From DATEPR01 sp036273855 (GTDB lineage: Bacteria > Actinomycetota > Actinomycetes > Mycobacteriales > Pseudonocardiaceae), in NCBI GenBank assembly GCA_036273855.1, contig DASUGU010000103.1, forward strand, positions 47,211-111,210: a stretch of 64,000 nucleotides of DNA. Direction: 5' to 3'. The notes below the pieces were generated by a model, which searched no databases, was not told the DNA's origin, and worked only from the letters and a program-made list of their open reading frames with translations. Positions 7,342 through 15,739 of this stretch are shown here, piece after piece (the first letter of the stretch is position 1; each line of letters starts with the position of its first letter). A program made the position numbers and the translations under genes.

Positions 7342-9309
7342 ATGTTTCACACCGTCCTGGTCGCCAATCGAGGGGAGATCGCCGTCCGGGTGATCGACAC
7401 CCTGCGGCGGATGGGCATCCGGTCGGTCGCCGTGTACAGCGACCCGGACGCCCGGGCCAAGCATGTGCTGGCCGCCGACGTCGCCGTGGGGATCGGCCCG
7501 GCCAGGGCGAGCGAGAGCTACCTGTCCATCGACCGGATCGTCGACGCGGCACGGGAAACCGGTGCCCAGGCCGTGCATCCCGGCTACGGCTTCCTGTCCG
7601 AGAACGCCGCCTTCGCCGCCGCGTGCGAGCGGGCCGGGCTGGTGTTCGTCGGGCCGCCGGTGGGCGCCATCGAGGCGATGGGCGACAAGATCCGCGCCAA
7701 GCTGACCGTGGCGCAGGCCGGCGTGCCGGTGGTGCCCGGCCGGACCGAGCCGGACATGACCGACGACCAGTTGGCCGCCGCTGCCGCCGAGATCGGTTTT
7801 CCCGTGCTGCTCAAGCCATCCGCCGGCGGTGGCGGCAAGGGCATGCGACTGGTGACCGGGGCCGGTGAGCTCACCGAGGCCATCGCGTCCGCACGGCGGG
7901 AGGCGACATCGTCCTTCGGCGACGGCACCCTGCTGGTGGAGCGGTTCGTCAGCTCACCCAGGCACATCGAGATCCAGGTGCTCGCCGACACCCACGGCAC
8001 CGTGCTGCACCTGGGCGAACGCGAGTGCAGCCTGCAACGGCGGCACCAGAAGATCGTCGAGGAGGCTCCGTCGCCGTTCCTGGACGAGCCCACCCGGCAG
8101 CGGATGGGCCAGGCCGCGGTGGACGCGGCCAAGGTGGTCGGCTACACCGGCGCGGGCACGGTGGAGTTCATCGTGTCCGCCGACCGGCCGGACGAGTTCT
8201 TCTTCATGGAGATGAACACCCGGCTGCAGGTCGAGCACCCGGTCACCGAACTGGTCACCGGCATCGACCTGGTGGAGCAGCAACTGCGAGTGGCGGCCGG
8301 CGAGCGGTTGACCGTGCCGGTCGGGCCGCCGTCCGGCCACGCCGTCGAGGTGCGCGTCTACGCCGAGGACCCGACCCGCGGCTTCCTGCCCACCGGCGGC
8401 CGGGTGCTCGCCCTGCGCGAACCGGTCGACCGCGTCCGGGTCGACTCGGCACTGATCCCCGGCCTCGTGGTGAGCAGCGACTACGACCCGATGCTGGCCA
8501 AGTACATCGCCCACGGCCCCACCCGCGACGACGCCCTGCGCACCCTCTCCGCTGCCCTGCGGTCCACCCGGATCCTCGGCGTGACCACCAATCTCGGCTT
8601 CCTGCAACGGTTGTTGGCCGACGAGGACGTGGTCGCCGGCCGGCTGGACACCGGTCTGGTGGAACGGTCGATGGACGCATTGGTCGCCGACGAACCCCCG
8701 GCCGACCTCCTGGTGGCCGCCGCGCTGGAGCGGGCGCTGGCCGCCGAGCCGACCGGCGGCGACCCGTGGGACCTGCCCGGCGGCTGGCGGCTGGGCGAAC
8801 ACGCCTGGACGACGTGGCTGATCGCGGTGGCCGGGCGGGAACCGGTGTCGGTACGGCTGCGCGGCCGGGCGGCCGCCGCCGAGGTGGCCGTGGGCGACGC
8901 CGACCCGGTGCGCGCCTCGGCCCGCCAGGACGGGACCGACCTGGTGGTGGACATCGGCGGCACCACCCGCGCCTACGCCTGCGCGCAGGACGGTGCCGTC
9001 GTGTGGCTGGGCGTGGACGGCCGCGCCTGGCCGCTGACCGAGACCGAGCGGCTGTCCGCGACAACCGCCGACGGCGTCACGCTCGGCCCGCTGACCAGCC
9101 CGATGCCCGGCACGGTCCTGGCCGTCCGGGTGGCGGCAGGCGACCAGGTCACGGCGGGCACCCCGCTGCTGGTCGTCGAGGCGATGAAGATGGAGCACAC
9201 GATCACCGCACAGGTGGACGGCGTTGTCTCCGAGTTGTACGTCCACACCGGCCAACAGGTGGCCCTGGACGAACCGTTGGCTCTGGTGACCCCGGAGGAA
9301 CAGCCATGA
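7342..9309 (+). CDS. accA1: Acyl-CoA carboxylase alpha subunit (biotin carboxylase + BCCP), AccA1 type
   Basis: A 655-residue fusion of biotin carboxylase and biotin carboxyl carrier domains. The N-terminal VLVANRGEIAVRVIDT and the ATP-grasp glycine loop KPSAGGGGKGMR define the carboxylase; the BCCP motif EAMKMEH near the C-terminus carries the biotinyl lysine, about Lys616. With the beta subunit it forms a holoenzyme that uses ATP and bicarbonate. It starts at ATG 7342, GAGGG 7 bases upstream. Its stop overlaps the dehydrogenase start (ATGA), so translation is coupled. Confidence 0.93.
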   Translation: MFHTVLVANRGEIAVRVIDTLRRMGIRSVAVYSDPDARAKHVLAADVAVGIGPARASESYLSIDRIVDAARETGAQAVHPGYGFLSENAAFAAACERAGLVFVGPPVGAIEAMGDKIRAKLTVAQAGVPVVPGRTEPDMTDDQLAAAAAEIGFPVLLKPSAGGGGKGMRLVTGAGELTEAIASARREATSSFGDGTLLVERFVSSPRHIEIQVLADTHGTVLHLGERECSLQRRHQKIVEEAPSPFLDEPTRQRMGQAAVDAAKVVGYTGAGTVEFIVSADRPDEFFFMEMNTRLQVEHPVTELVTGIDLVEQQLRVAAGERLTVPVGPPSGHAVEVRVYAEDPTRGFLPTGGRVLALREPVDRVRVDSALIPGLVVSSDYDPMLAKYIAHGPTRDDALRTLSAALRSTRILGVTTNLGFLQRLLADEDVVAGRLDTGLVERSMDALVADEPPADLLVAAALERALAAEPTGGDPWDLPGGWRLGEHAWTTWLIAVAGREPVSVRLRGRAAAAEVAVGDADPVRASARQDGTDLVVDIGGTTRAYACAQDGAVVWLGVDGRAWPLTETERLSATTADGVTLGPLTSPMPGTVLAVRVAAGDQVTAGTPLLVVEAMKMEHTITAQVDGVVSELYVHTGQQVALDEPLALVTPEEQP

Positions 9310-10457
9310 TCGACTACCGACTCGACGACGACCACGACGCACTACGCAAGACGGTCGAGGACTTCGCCCGCCGCGAGGTGGCGCCCGTGATCGGCGACTT
9401 CTACGAGCGGGGCGAGTTCCCGTACGAGATCGTCGCCGGCATGGGCCGGATGGGCCTGTTCGGCCTGCCGTTCCCGGAGGAGCACGGCGGTATGGGCGGT
9501 GACTACTTCGCGCTGTGCCTGGCGCTGGAGGAGTTGGGCAGGGTCGATTCGTCGGTGGCGATCACGCTGGAGGCCGGCGTGTCGCTGGGTGCCATGCCGC
9601 TGCACCGGTTCGGCACCGACGAGCAGAAGCAGCGGTGGCTGCCCGCGCTGTGTGCCGGCGAGCACCTGGGCGCCTTCGGCCTGACCGAACCGGGCGGCGG
9701 CTCGGACGCCGGCGCCACCGCCACGACGGCCACTCTGGACGGTGACACCTGGGTGATCAACGGGTCGAAGGCGTTCATCACCAACTCCGGCACGGACATC
9801 ACCGCGCTGGTCACCGTGACCGCCGTGACCGGCACCCGGCCGGACGGCCGCAAGGAGATCTCCGCGATCATCGTGCCGGCCGGCACGCCCGGGTTCACCG
9901 TGTCGAAGAAGTACTCCAAGGTCGGGTGGAGCGCGTCGGACACCCGTGAACTGTCGTTCGTGGACTGCCGGGTGCCGGCCGCCAACCTGCTCGGCGAGCG
10001 CGGCCGGGGCTACGCCCAGTTCCTGTCGATCCTCGACGAGGGCCGGGTCGCGATCGCCGCGCTGTCCGTCGGCCTGGCCCAGGGCTGCGTCGACGAGTGC
10101 GTCCGCTACGCCCACGAGCGGGAGGCGTTCGGCCACCAGATCGGGCAGTACCAGGCCATCCAGTTCAAGATCGCCGACATGGAGGTCCGCGCGCACACCG
10201 CCCGGCTGGCCTACTACCACGCGGCCGCGAAGATGCTGCGCGGCGAGCCGTTCAAGAAGGACGCCGCCGTGGCCAAGCTGGTCGCGTCGAACGCGGCGAT
10301 GGACAACTCCCGGGACGCCACCCAGGTGTTCGGCGGCTACGGCTTCATGAACGAGTACCCGGTCGGGCGGTTCTACCGGGACGCGAAGATCCTGGAGATC
10401 GGCGAGGGAACCAGCGAGGTGCAGCGGATGCTGATCGCCAGGGAACTGGGTCTGTAG
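9306..10457 (+). CDS. Acyl-CoA dehydrogenase (AcdH/isovaleryl- or branched-chain type)
   Basis: A 383-residue FAD-dependent acyl-CoA dehydrogenase. Signatures are AFGLTEPGGGSDAG and QVFGGYGFMNEYPVGRFYRD. The catalytic base is the Glu in IGEGTSE (about residue 367), the position used by most family members. Classical isovaleryl-CoA dehydrogenases place it elsewhere and have Gly/Ala here, so I call it branched-chain in general. It should make the alpha,beta-unsaturated acyl-CoA that the carboxylase uses next. The start is ATG 9306, overlapping the previous stop by 4 bases; the longer open frame upstream is an artefact of GC-rich coding. Confidence 0.92.
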   Translation: MIDYRLDDDHDALRKTVEDFARREVAPVIGDFYERGEFPYEIVAGMGRMGLFGLPFPEEHGGMGGDYFALCLALEELGRVDSSVAITLEAGVSLGAMPLHRFGTDEQKQRWLPALCAGEHLGAFGLTEPGGGSDAGATATTATLDGDTWVINGSKAFITNSGTDITALVTVTAVTGTRPDGRKEISAIIVPAGTPGFTVSKKYSKVGWSASDTRELSFVDCRVPAANLLGERGRGYAQFLSILDEGRVAIAALSVGLAQGCVDECVRYAHEREAFGHQIGQYQAIQFKIADMEVRAHTARLAYYHAAAKMLRGEPFKKDAAVAKLVASNAAMDNSRDATQVFGGYGFMNEYPVGRFYRDAKILEIGEGTSEVQRMLIARELGL

Positions 10458-10460
10458 GGA

Positions 10461-10487
10461 TGTCGAGAACCTGATCCGAGCTCCGTC
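10461..10487 (+). promoter_or_regulatory. ECF42-like promoter of the DGPF-sigma operon
   Basis: TGTCGA (10461-10466), a 17-base spacer and CGTC (10484-10487) match, as I recall it, the TGTCGA / CG(A/T)C promoter pattern of ECF42 sigma factors. It lies 55 bases before the DGPF gene, so the operon is probably self-activated. Confidence 0.55.
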
Positions 10488-10541
10488 CCCGGCGGTGAGC
10501 GTGACCCACACCGGGTCGCACCGACACCGAGGAGAACCACG

Positions 10542-10949
10542 ATGGCCAAGTACTTGCTGCTCAAGCACTACCGAGGCGCTCCGGCCGCGGTCAACGACGT
10601 GCCCATGGACCGGTGGACGCCCGAGGAGATCGCCGCGCACGTCGGGTACATGAACGACTTCGCGGCCAGGCTGGAGCAGACCGGCGAGTTCGTCGACAGC
10701 CAGGCGCTGGCCCCGGACGGGATGTTCGTCCGGTACGACGGCGAGGGCCGCCCGCCGGTGACCGACGGCCCGTTCGCCGAGACCAAGGACGTCATCGCCG
10801 GCTGGATGGTGATCGACGTCGACAGCTACGAGCGCGCCATCGAGCTGGCCGGGGAGCTGTCGGCCGCGCCGGGGGCCGGTGGCAGGCCGATCCACGAGTG
10901 GCTCGAAGTGCGGCCGTTCCTTGGCACGCATCCCACCATCACGGAATGA
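10542..10949 (+). CDS. DGPF/YCII-related domain protein
   Basis: A 135-residue cytoplasmic alpha+beta barrel protein carrying the diagnostic motif TDGPFAETKD near residue 70. Family members are small, possibly enzyme-like proteins of unknown reaction that are encoded beside ECF42 sigma factors and are their main regulatory targets. GGAGAA lies 8 bases before ATG 10542. Its stop overlaps the sigma gene start by 4 bases (ATGA). An ECF42-like promoter precedes it. Confidence 0.9.
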   Translation: MAKYLLLKHYRGAPAAVNDVPMDRWTPEEIAAHVGYMNDFAARLEQTGEFVDSQALAPDGMFVRYDGEGRPPVTDGPFAETKDVIAGWMVIDVDSYERAIELAGELSAAPGAGGRPIHEWLEVRPFLGTHPTITE

Positions 10950-12085
10950 ACGCGGAACTGCTCCGCGGCCTCACACCACAGGTGCTCGGGATCCTCGTCC
11001 GCCGCGGAGCCGACTTCGCGGCGGCCGAGGACGCCGTGCAGGAAGCGCTGGTCGAGGCGGTCCGCGTCTGGCCCGCCGACCCGCCACGGGACCCGAAGGG
11101 CTGGCTGGTCACCGTGGCCTGGCGCAAGTTCCTGGACGCCGCCCGCGCGGACACCGCCCGCCGCAGGCGGGAGGACGTCGTCGAGCCGGCGCCCGGTCCC
11201 GCGCCCTCGGTCGACGACACGCTCCAGCTCTACTTCCTGTGCGCCCACCCGTCGCTGACCCCGTCGTCCGCGGTCGCGCTCACGCTGCGCGCGGTCGGCG
11301 GGCTCACCACCCGCCAGATCGCCCAGGCGTACCTGGTGCCCGAGGCGACCATGGCGCAGCGCATCAGCCGGGCCAAGCGCACGGTGTCCGGCGTGCGGTT
11401 CGACCAGCCGGGCGACGTGGCCACCGTGCTGCGCGTCCTCTACCTGGTGTTCAACGAGGGCTACTCCGGTGACGTGGACCTGGCCGCCGAGGCCATCCGG
11501 CTGACCAGGCAACTCGCCACGGTGATCGACCACCCCGAAGTGGCGGGCCTGCTCGCCCTCATGCTGCTGCACCACGCCCGGCGCGCCACCCGGACCGAGC
11601 CCGACGGCAGCCTGGTGCCGCTCGCCTCGCAGGACCGCGCGCGGTGGGACACGTCCCTGATCGCCGAGGGCGTCCAGATCCTGCAGGCCGCGCTGGCCCG
11701 GGACCAGTTGGGCGAGTTCCAGGCCCAGGCCGCCATCGCGGCCCTGCACGCCGACGCGCGGGTGGCCGAGGAGACCGACTGGGTGCAGATCGTCGAGTGG
11801 TACGACGAGCTGGTGCGGCTGACCGACAGCCCGGTCGTCCTGCTCAACCGTGCGGTGGCGGTCGGCGAGGCCGACGGCCCCCGCGCCGGCCTGACGGCAC
11901 TCGGGCCGCTGGACCACTCCCTGCCCCGGTACGCGGCGGTGGCGGCGTACCTGCACGAACGCGATGGCGATCTGGCAACGGCCGCCCGGCTGTACACCGA
12001 GGCGGCCCACCAGGCCGCCAACCTGGCCGAACGCGACCACCTGACCCGCCAGGCCGCGCGCCTCAACGCCCAACTGCCGCGCTGA
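10946..12085 (+). CDS. ECF sigma factor of the ECF42 type (C-terminal TPR-like extension)
   Basis: A 379-residue sigma factor. Region 2 is around residues 8-75 (DFAAAEDAVQEALVEAVRVW) and region 4 around 105-160 (GLTTRQIAQAYLVPEATMAQRISRAKR). A C-terminal extension of about 200 residues, helical and TPR-like, is the feature of ECF42 factors, which have no anti-sigma factor and need the extension for activity. No anti-sigma gene is next to it. The start is ATG 10946 overlapping the DGPF stop; upstream in-frame codons lie inside the DGPF gene. Confidence 0.9.
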   Translation: MNAELLRGLTPQVLGILVRRGADFAAAEDAVQEALVEAVRVWPADPPRDPKGWLVTVAWRKFLDAARADTARRRREDVVEPAPGPAPSVDDTLQLYFLCAHPSLTPSSAVALTLRAVGGLTTRQIAQAYLVPEATMAQRISRAKRTVSGVRFDQPGDVATVLRVLYLVFNEGYSGDVDLAAEAIRLTRQLATVIDHPEVAGLLALMLLHHARRATRTEPDGSLVPLASQDRARWDTSLIAEGVQILQAALARDQLGEFQAQAAIAALHADARVAEETDWVQIVEWYDELVRLTDSPVVLLNRAVAVGEADGPRAGLTALGPLDHSLPRYAAVAAYLHERDGDLATAARLYTEAAHQAANLAERDHLTRQAARLNAQLPR

Positions 12086-12215
12086 CGGCCACTACGGGTG
12101 GGCTCCCGGCTCACATGGCGGCTCGCCTGGCGCCGCGAGCGTCAGTGGTGGATGGAGTGGCGCACGGGAACCCGGTGCATCAGGTGATCAGCGCTGGTCC
12201 GTGCCGAGGGTGCGG

Positions 12216-12887
12216 TCAGGGCCAGAGGAGGGTGTGGGTCCAGTTGTCGCCGGTTCGGGTGTAGCGCACGCGGACGTGGTGGCGGTTGGCGTCGCCCTGG
12301 AAGAACTGGACCTCGGTGGGGGACAGGACGTAACGGGTCCAGTCCTTGGCGACCAGGTCCGGGTGGCGGTTCAGCTCCGATTCGGCCGCTGCCAACGCCT
12401 CCGCCAGTTGAGCATGGTCGCGCAGCGGCTCGCTCTGCCGGCCCACCAATGCCTCGGCCCGGCCGCCCGGTGCCCTGGCCAGGTAGTCGGCGGCGCTGTC
12501 CTCGGCGCTCGCCGGGTGGACCTCGCCGCGCACCCTGATCTGGCGACCCTGGCCGGGCCAGTACCAGGTCATGGCGGCGAAGGGGCACGCGGCCAGCTGC
12601 ATGCCCTTGGGGCTGTTGGCGCTGCTGGCGAACCACCAGCCCTCGGTGGTGACGTCCTTCAGGATGAGCACGCGCGCGTCCGGGTGACCGTCGGCATCCA
12701 CTGTGGACAGGATGCTGGCGTGGGGTTCCGGGACACCTGCGGCGACGGCTTCGGTCAGCCAGGTGGCGAACAGTCCGGTGGGTTCGGCGGGTACCCACGA
12801 CACGTCGAACGTGGGTAGGTCCCCGCCGAACACCAGGATGGACCGCAGGCGATCAGCGAACTGGCTCAGGCGTTGCCCGCCTCCCAC
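12216..12887 (-). CDS. Pyridoxamine 5'-phosphate oxidase family protein (PdxH-like)
   Basis: An FMN-binding split-barrel oxidase related to PdxH and PhzG. It retains RVLILKD, NSPKGMQL and GRQSEPL, and a C-terminal RVRYTR segment. It probably oxidises pyridoxamine/pyridoxine phosphate or a related compound. The start is uncertain: GTG 12887 gives 223 residues, GTG 12833 gives 205. Homologues of this subfamily carry the N-terminal RLRxLxVFxGxLPxFD pattern that lies upstream of 12833, so I prefer the longer form; a CTG at 12869 overlapping the upstream stop is also possible. It overlaps the end of the L,D-transpeptidase gene, so the two are probably one operon. Confidence 0.8.
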   Translation of the reverse strand: MGGGQRLSQFADRLRSILVFGGDLPTFDVSWVPAEPTGLFATWLTEAVAAGVPEPHASILSTVDADGHPDARVLILKDVTTEGWWFASSANSPKGMQLAACPFAAMTWYWPGQGRQIRVRGEVHPASAEDSAADYLARAPGGRAEALVGRQSEPLRDHAQLAEALAAAESELNRHPDLVAKDWTRYVLSPTEVQFFQGDANRHHVRVRYTRTGDNWTHTLLWP

Positions 12888-14113
12888 GTCGACCAGGACA
12901 CGCCCCAGTCGCCGTACATGTCCCAGACCGGCATCTTCGGGCCGCCGGAGTTGGTCACCTCGACGACGTCGCCGATGCCCAGGTGGTTGAAGAACCACTC
13001 GGCGTTGGCCTGGCTGAGGTTGATGCAGCCGTGCGACACGTTGGCCGAGCCCTGCACGCCGACCGTGGCCGGGTTCTCGTGCACGAACTCGCCGCTGTTG
13101 GAGATGCGCTCGGCCCAGTACTCGGTCTCGTTGTAGGCCCTCGGGTCCGGCGGGCACACGCCGTAGGTGCACGAGTTCATCTGCACCTTCTGGTTGCGCG
13201 AGGAGATGACGTGCACGCCGACCTTGGTCGGGGTCGACTGCTTGCCCATGCTGATGGGCATCGTCTTGACCAGGTGACCGTTGTCGTAGATGTTCATCTT
13301 CTCGGTCCTGCCGTCGGCCTTGGCGATCCAGGCGTCGTGCACGTGGAACGCGACCTGGCGGTCCTCGGCGCCGAAGACGCCGTTGCCGAAGTCGAGTCCG
13401 TAGACCTTCGCGGTCACGTTGATCGTGGTGCCGGCCTGCCAGAACTCCTGGGCCCGGTAGTCGACCTGGCGGTCGGAGATCCAGTACCAGGAGCCCGGCT
13501 GGGACGGACTGGTCTGGACCGTCAGCGCGGCCTGCACGGCCTTCTTGTTGGCCACCGGCTGGTCGAACTGGAACACCACGGGCTGGCCGACGCCGATGCT
13601 GGTCACCGAGGCGGGTGCCGGGATCATGTTCGGGTAGGCGACCTTGGCCGGGTCGAGCGTGCTGACCGTGCTCTGCTGGTTGGTCGACCTGCCGTCCTTG
13701 TTCGTGCCGACCGCGTTCACCGCGTACGTCGAGCCGTAGCCGAGGTCCTCGTTCGACGTCCACGTCGTCTTGTCGGCGGAGAAGTCGCCGGTGACGTGGG
13801 TGCCCTTCACGGTGTTGACCACCGTGACGCTGGACAGCGTCCCGTTGCTGGCCTTCACCACGATCGGGGTGGTCGGGTTGATGTTCTTGCCCGCGTTCGG
13901 CGTGATGCTGACCGAGGCCAGGGCCGCCTGGCTGGGCGTCGCGGAGCGCGTCTGACTCGCGTCCTGCTGTCCGCCCAGCGCCTCACCGGTGGTGGTCCCG
14001 GTCGGACTCGGTCCGGACGAGCACGCGGCCAGGACAACCGCGGCCGCTGCCAGTCCGATCACGCTGATCGCCGCCCGACGGTGTCGGCGGCCCATTCCGT
14101 TGCCGTCCTGCAT
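12866..14113 (-). CDS. L,D-transpeptidase lipoprotein (Ig-like + YkuD)
   Basis: A 415-residue cell-wall enzyme that makes 3-3 peptidoglycan cross-links outside the membrane. The lipobox LAAC (around residue 30) indicates a lipid-anchored protein. One or two Ig-like domains follow (residues 65-270), then the YkuD catalytic domain with SHGCINLS, catalytic Cys363. The layout matches mycobacterial LdtMt2, including the conserved His-to-Cys spacing. The start is ATG 14113. It is followed by the PdxH-like gene with overlapping ends. Confidence 0.93.
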   Translation of the reverse strand: MQDGNGMGRRHRRAAISVIGLAAAAVVLAACSSGPSPTGTTTGEALGGQQDASQTRSATPSQAALASVSITPNAGKNINPTTPIVVKASNGTLSSVTVVNTVKGTHVTGDFSADKTTWTSNEDLGYGSTYAVNAVGTNKDGRSTNQQSTVSTLDPAKVAYPNMIPAPASVTSIGVGQPVVFQFDQPVANKKAVQAALTVQTSPSQPGSWYWISDRQVDYRAQEFWQAGTTINVTAKVYGLDFGNGVFGAEDRQVAFHVHDAWIAKADGRTEKMNIYDNGHLVKTMPISMGKQSTPTKVGVHVISSRNQKVQMNSCTYGVCPPDPRAYNETEYWAERISNSGEFVHENPATVGVQGSANVSHGCINLSQANAEWFFNHLGIGDVVEVTNSGGPKMPVWDMYGDWGVSWSTWEAGNA

Positions 14114-14285
14114 CTGCCCCTCTTACCGTGTGTGCCTAGTCCCCATACGTTAAGACGTTCGAGCGTCGGGAACGTTGTCCTGGCGACTCCAGATCACACA
14201 TACCGAGACGAGTCTTCAGGCGCCGTGCGGCGGGCACCGAGATCACCGAGATACTGAGATCACACCACCGCCGGATGCTCGTGCC

Positions 14286-14314
14286 GTGACCAGAACGGCA
14301 CCGGGCAATAGCAT
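14286..14314 (+). promoter_or_regulatory. Promoter of the tmsA-tmsB operon
   Basis: GTGACC (14286-14291), 17 bases, TAGCAT (14309-14314). The ATG at 14323 begins 8 bases after the -10 box and has no ribosome site, which suggests a leaderless mRNA. Confidence 0.45.
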
Positions 14315-14322
14315 CGGTGGTC

Positions 14323-15705
14323 ATGGGCGCCTACCTCGACGGAGTAGACCTGGACAGCCATCGCGCTGCCGTCGCGACGCTCCGCGGAGCTTACTCCGCG
14401 TTGCCAGAGGGTTCCCCGGTGAGGCTGGCCAAACCCACCTCGAACCTCTTTCGCTTCCGGGAGCCGTCCTCGGCGCCCGGACTGGACGTGAGCCGGTTCC
14501 GTTCCGTGCTGTCCGTCGACCCGGACGAGCAGGTCGCGGAGGTGGGCGGGATGACCACCTACGAGGACCTGGTCGACGCCACGCTGCCGCACGGGCTGAT
14601 GCCCTTCGTCGTGCCCCAGCTCAAGACCATCACGCTGGGTGGCGCGGTGGCCGGCCTGGGCATCGAGTCGACGTCCTTCCGCAACGGCCTGCCGCACGAG
14701 TCGCTGCTGGAGGCGGAGGTCCTCACCGGTGACGGCAGAGTGGTCGTGGCCAGGCCGGACAACGAGCACGCCGGCCTGTTCCGGACCTTCCCCAACTCCT
14801 ACGGCACCCTCGGTTACTCGCTGCGACTGCGGATCGAGCTGGAGCGGGTGCGGCCCTACGTGCGGCTGCGGCACGTCCCGTTCCGGACCGCCGCCGAGTG
14901 CGCCACCGCCATCGGGGAAATCTGTGAATCTCACTCGTTCGGGGGACAGCCTGTCCACTTCGTGGACGGGACTGTCTTCCATGCGGACCGCCACTACCTG
15001 ACCCTGGGCACATTCACTGACGACGCCCCGTACACGAGCGATTACACGGGGCAGCAGATCTTCTACCGGTCGGTCGGCGACCGGGCGGAGGACTTTCTCA
15101 CTGTCCGTGACTACCTCTGGCGCTGGGACACCGACTGGTTCTGGTGCTCGCGGGTGTTCGGCGTGCAGAACCCGGTGATCCGGCGGTTCTGGCCGCGCCA
15201 GTACCTCCGGTCCGACGTGTACCGCCGGATGGTCGCCTTCGACCGCAGGCACCGGCTGTCCGACAAGGTGTACGCGGCGCGCGGCCTGCCCGCCCACGAG
15301 GCCGTGATCCAGGACGTGGAGATCCCGGTCGGCCGGCTGGCGGAGTTCCTCGACTTCTTCCACCGCGAGATCGGGATCAGCCCGATCTGGCTGTGCCCGA
15401 TCAGGTTGCGATCGGACAACGGTTGGCCGCTGTATCCGCTGTCGCCCGGCGAGCTCTACGTGAACGTAGGGTTCTGGGCGACCGTGCCGCTGCGGCCCGG
15501 CGACCCGGACGGCACCCACAACCGTCTGATCGAGGACAAGGTGGCCGAACTGGACGGCCACAAGTCGCTGTACTCCACGTCGTTCTACTCGCCCGAGACG
15601 TTCTGGGAGCACTACAACGGTGACGCGTACCAGAAGATGAAGCGGGAATACGACCCGGACGACCGGCTTCCCGACCTTTACGACAAGTGCGTCGGAAATC
15701 GTTGA
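14323..15705 (+). CDS. tmsA: FAD-binding reductase of 10-methyl fatty acid synthesis (TmsA/BfaA type)
   Basis: A 460-residue member of the FAD_binding_4 flavoprotein family, related to plant DWF1/sterol delta24-reductase. FAD-binding segments are ITLGGAVAGLGIE and PHESLLEAEVLTGDG near residues 105-145. In actinobacteria this reductase is encoded directly before a CFA-synthase-like methyltransferase; together they convert oleoyl phospholipid to the 10-methylene and then the 10-methyl (tuberculostearate) product. Here the methyltransferase starts 35 bases downstream, which supports the call. The start is ATG 14323; a GTG at 14317 is the alternative. Confidence 0.85.
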   Translation: MGAYLDGVDLDSHRAAVATLRGAYSALPEGSPVRLAKPTSNLFRFREPSSAPGLDVSRFRSVLSVDPDEQVAEVGGMTTYEDLVDATLPHGLMPFVVPQLKTITLGGAVAGLGIESTSFRNGLPHESLLEAEVLTGDGRVVVARPDNEHAGLFRTFPNSYGTLGYSLRLRIELERVRPYVRLRHVPFRTAAECATAIGEICESHSFGGQPVHFVDGTVFHADRHYLTLGTFTDDAPYTSDYTGQQIFYRSVGDRAEDFLTVRDYLWRWDTDWFWCSRVFGVQNPVIRRFWPRQYLRSDVYRRMVAFDRRHRLSDKVYAARGLPAHEAVIQDVEIPVGRLAEFLDFFHREIGISPIWLCPIRLRSDNGWPLYPLSPGELYVNVGFWATVPLRPGDPDGTHNRLIEDKVAELDGHKSLYSTSFYSPETFWEHYNGDAYQKMKREYDPDDRLPDLYDKCVGNR

Positions 15706-15739
15706 CCGCAGGTTCAGGGTGTCTGGAAGGAGCCGCACC

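Noticed and set aside
8025..9305. Long N-terminal extension before the acyl-CoA dehydrogenase
   Set aside because: It lies inside the carboxylase alpha gene; the dehydrogenase starts at ATG 9306 with a 4-base overlap.
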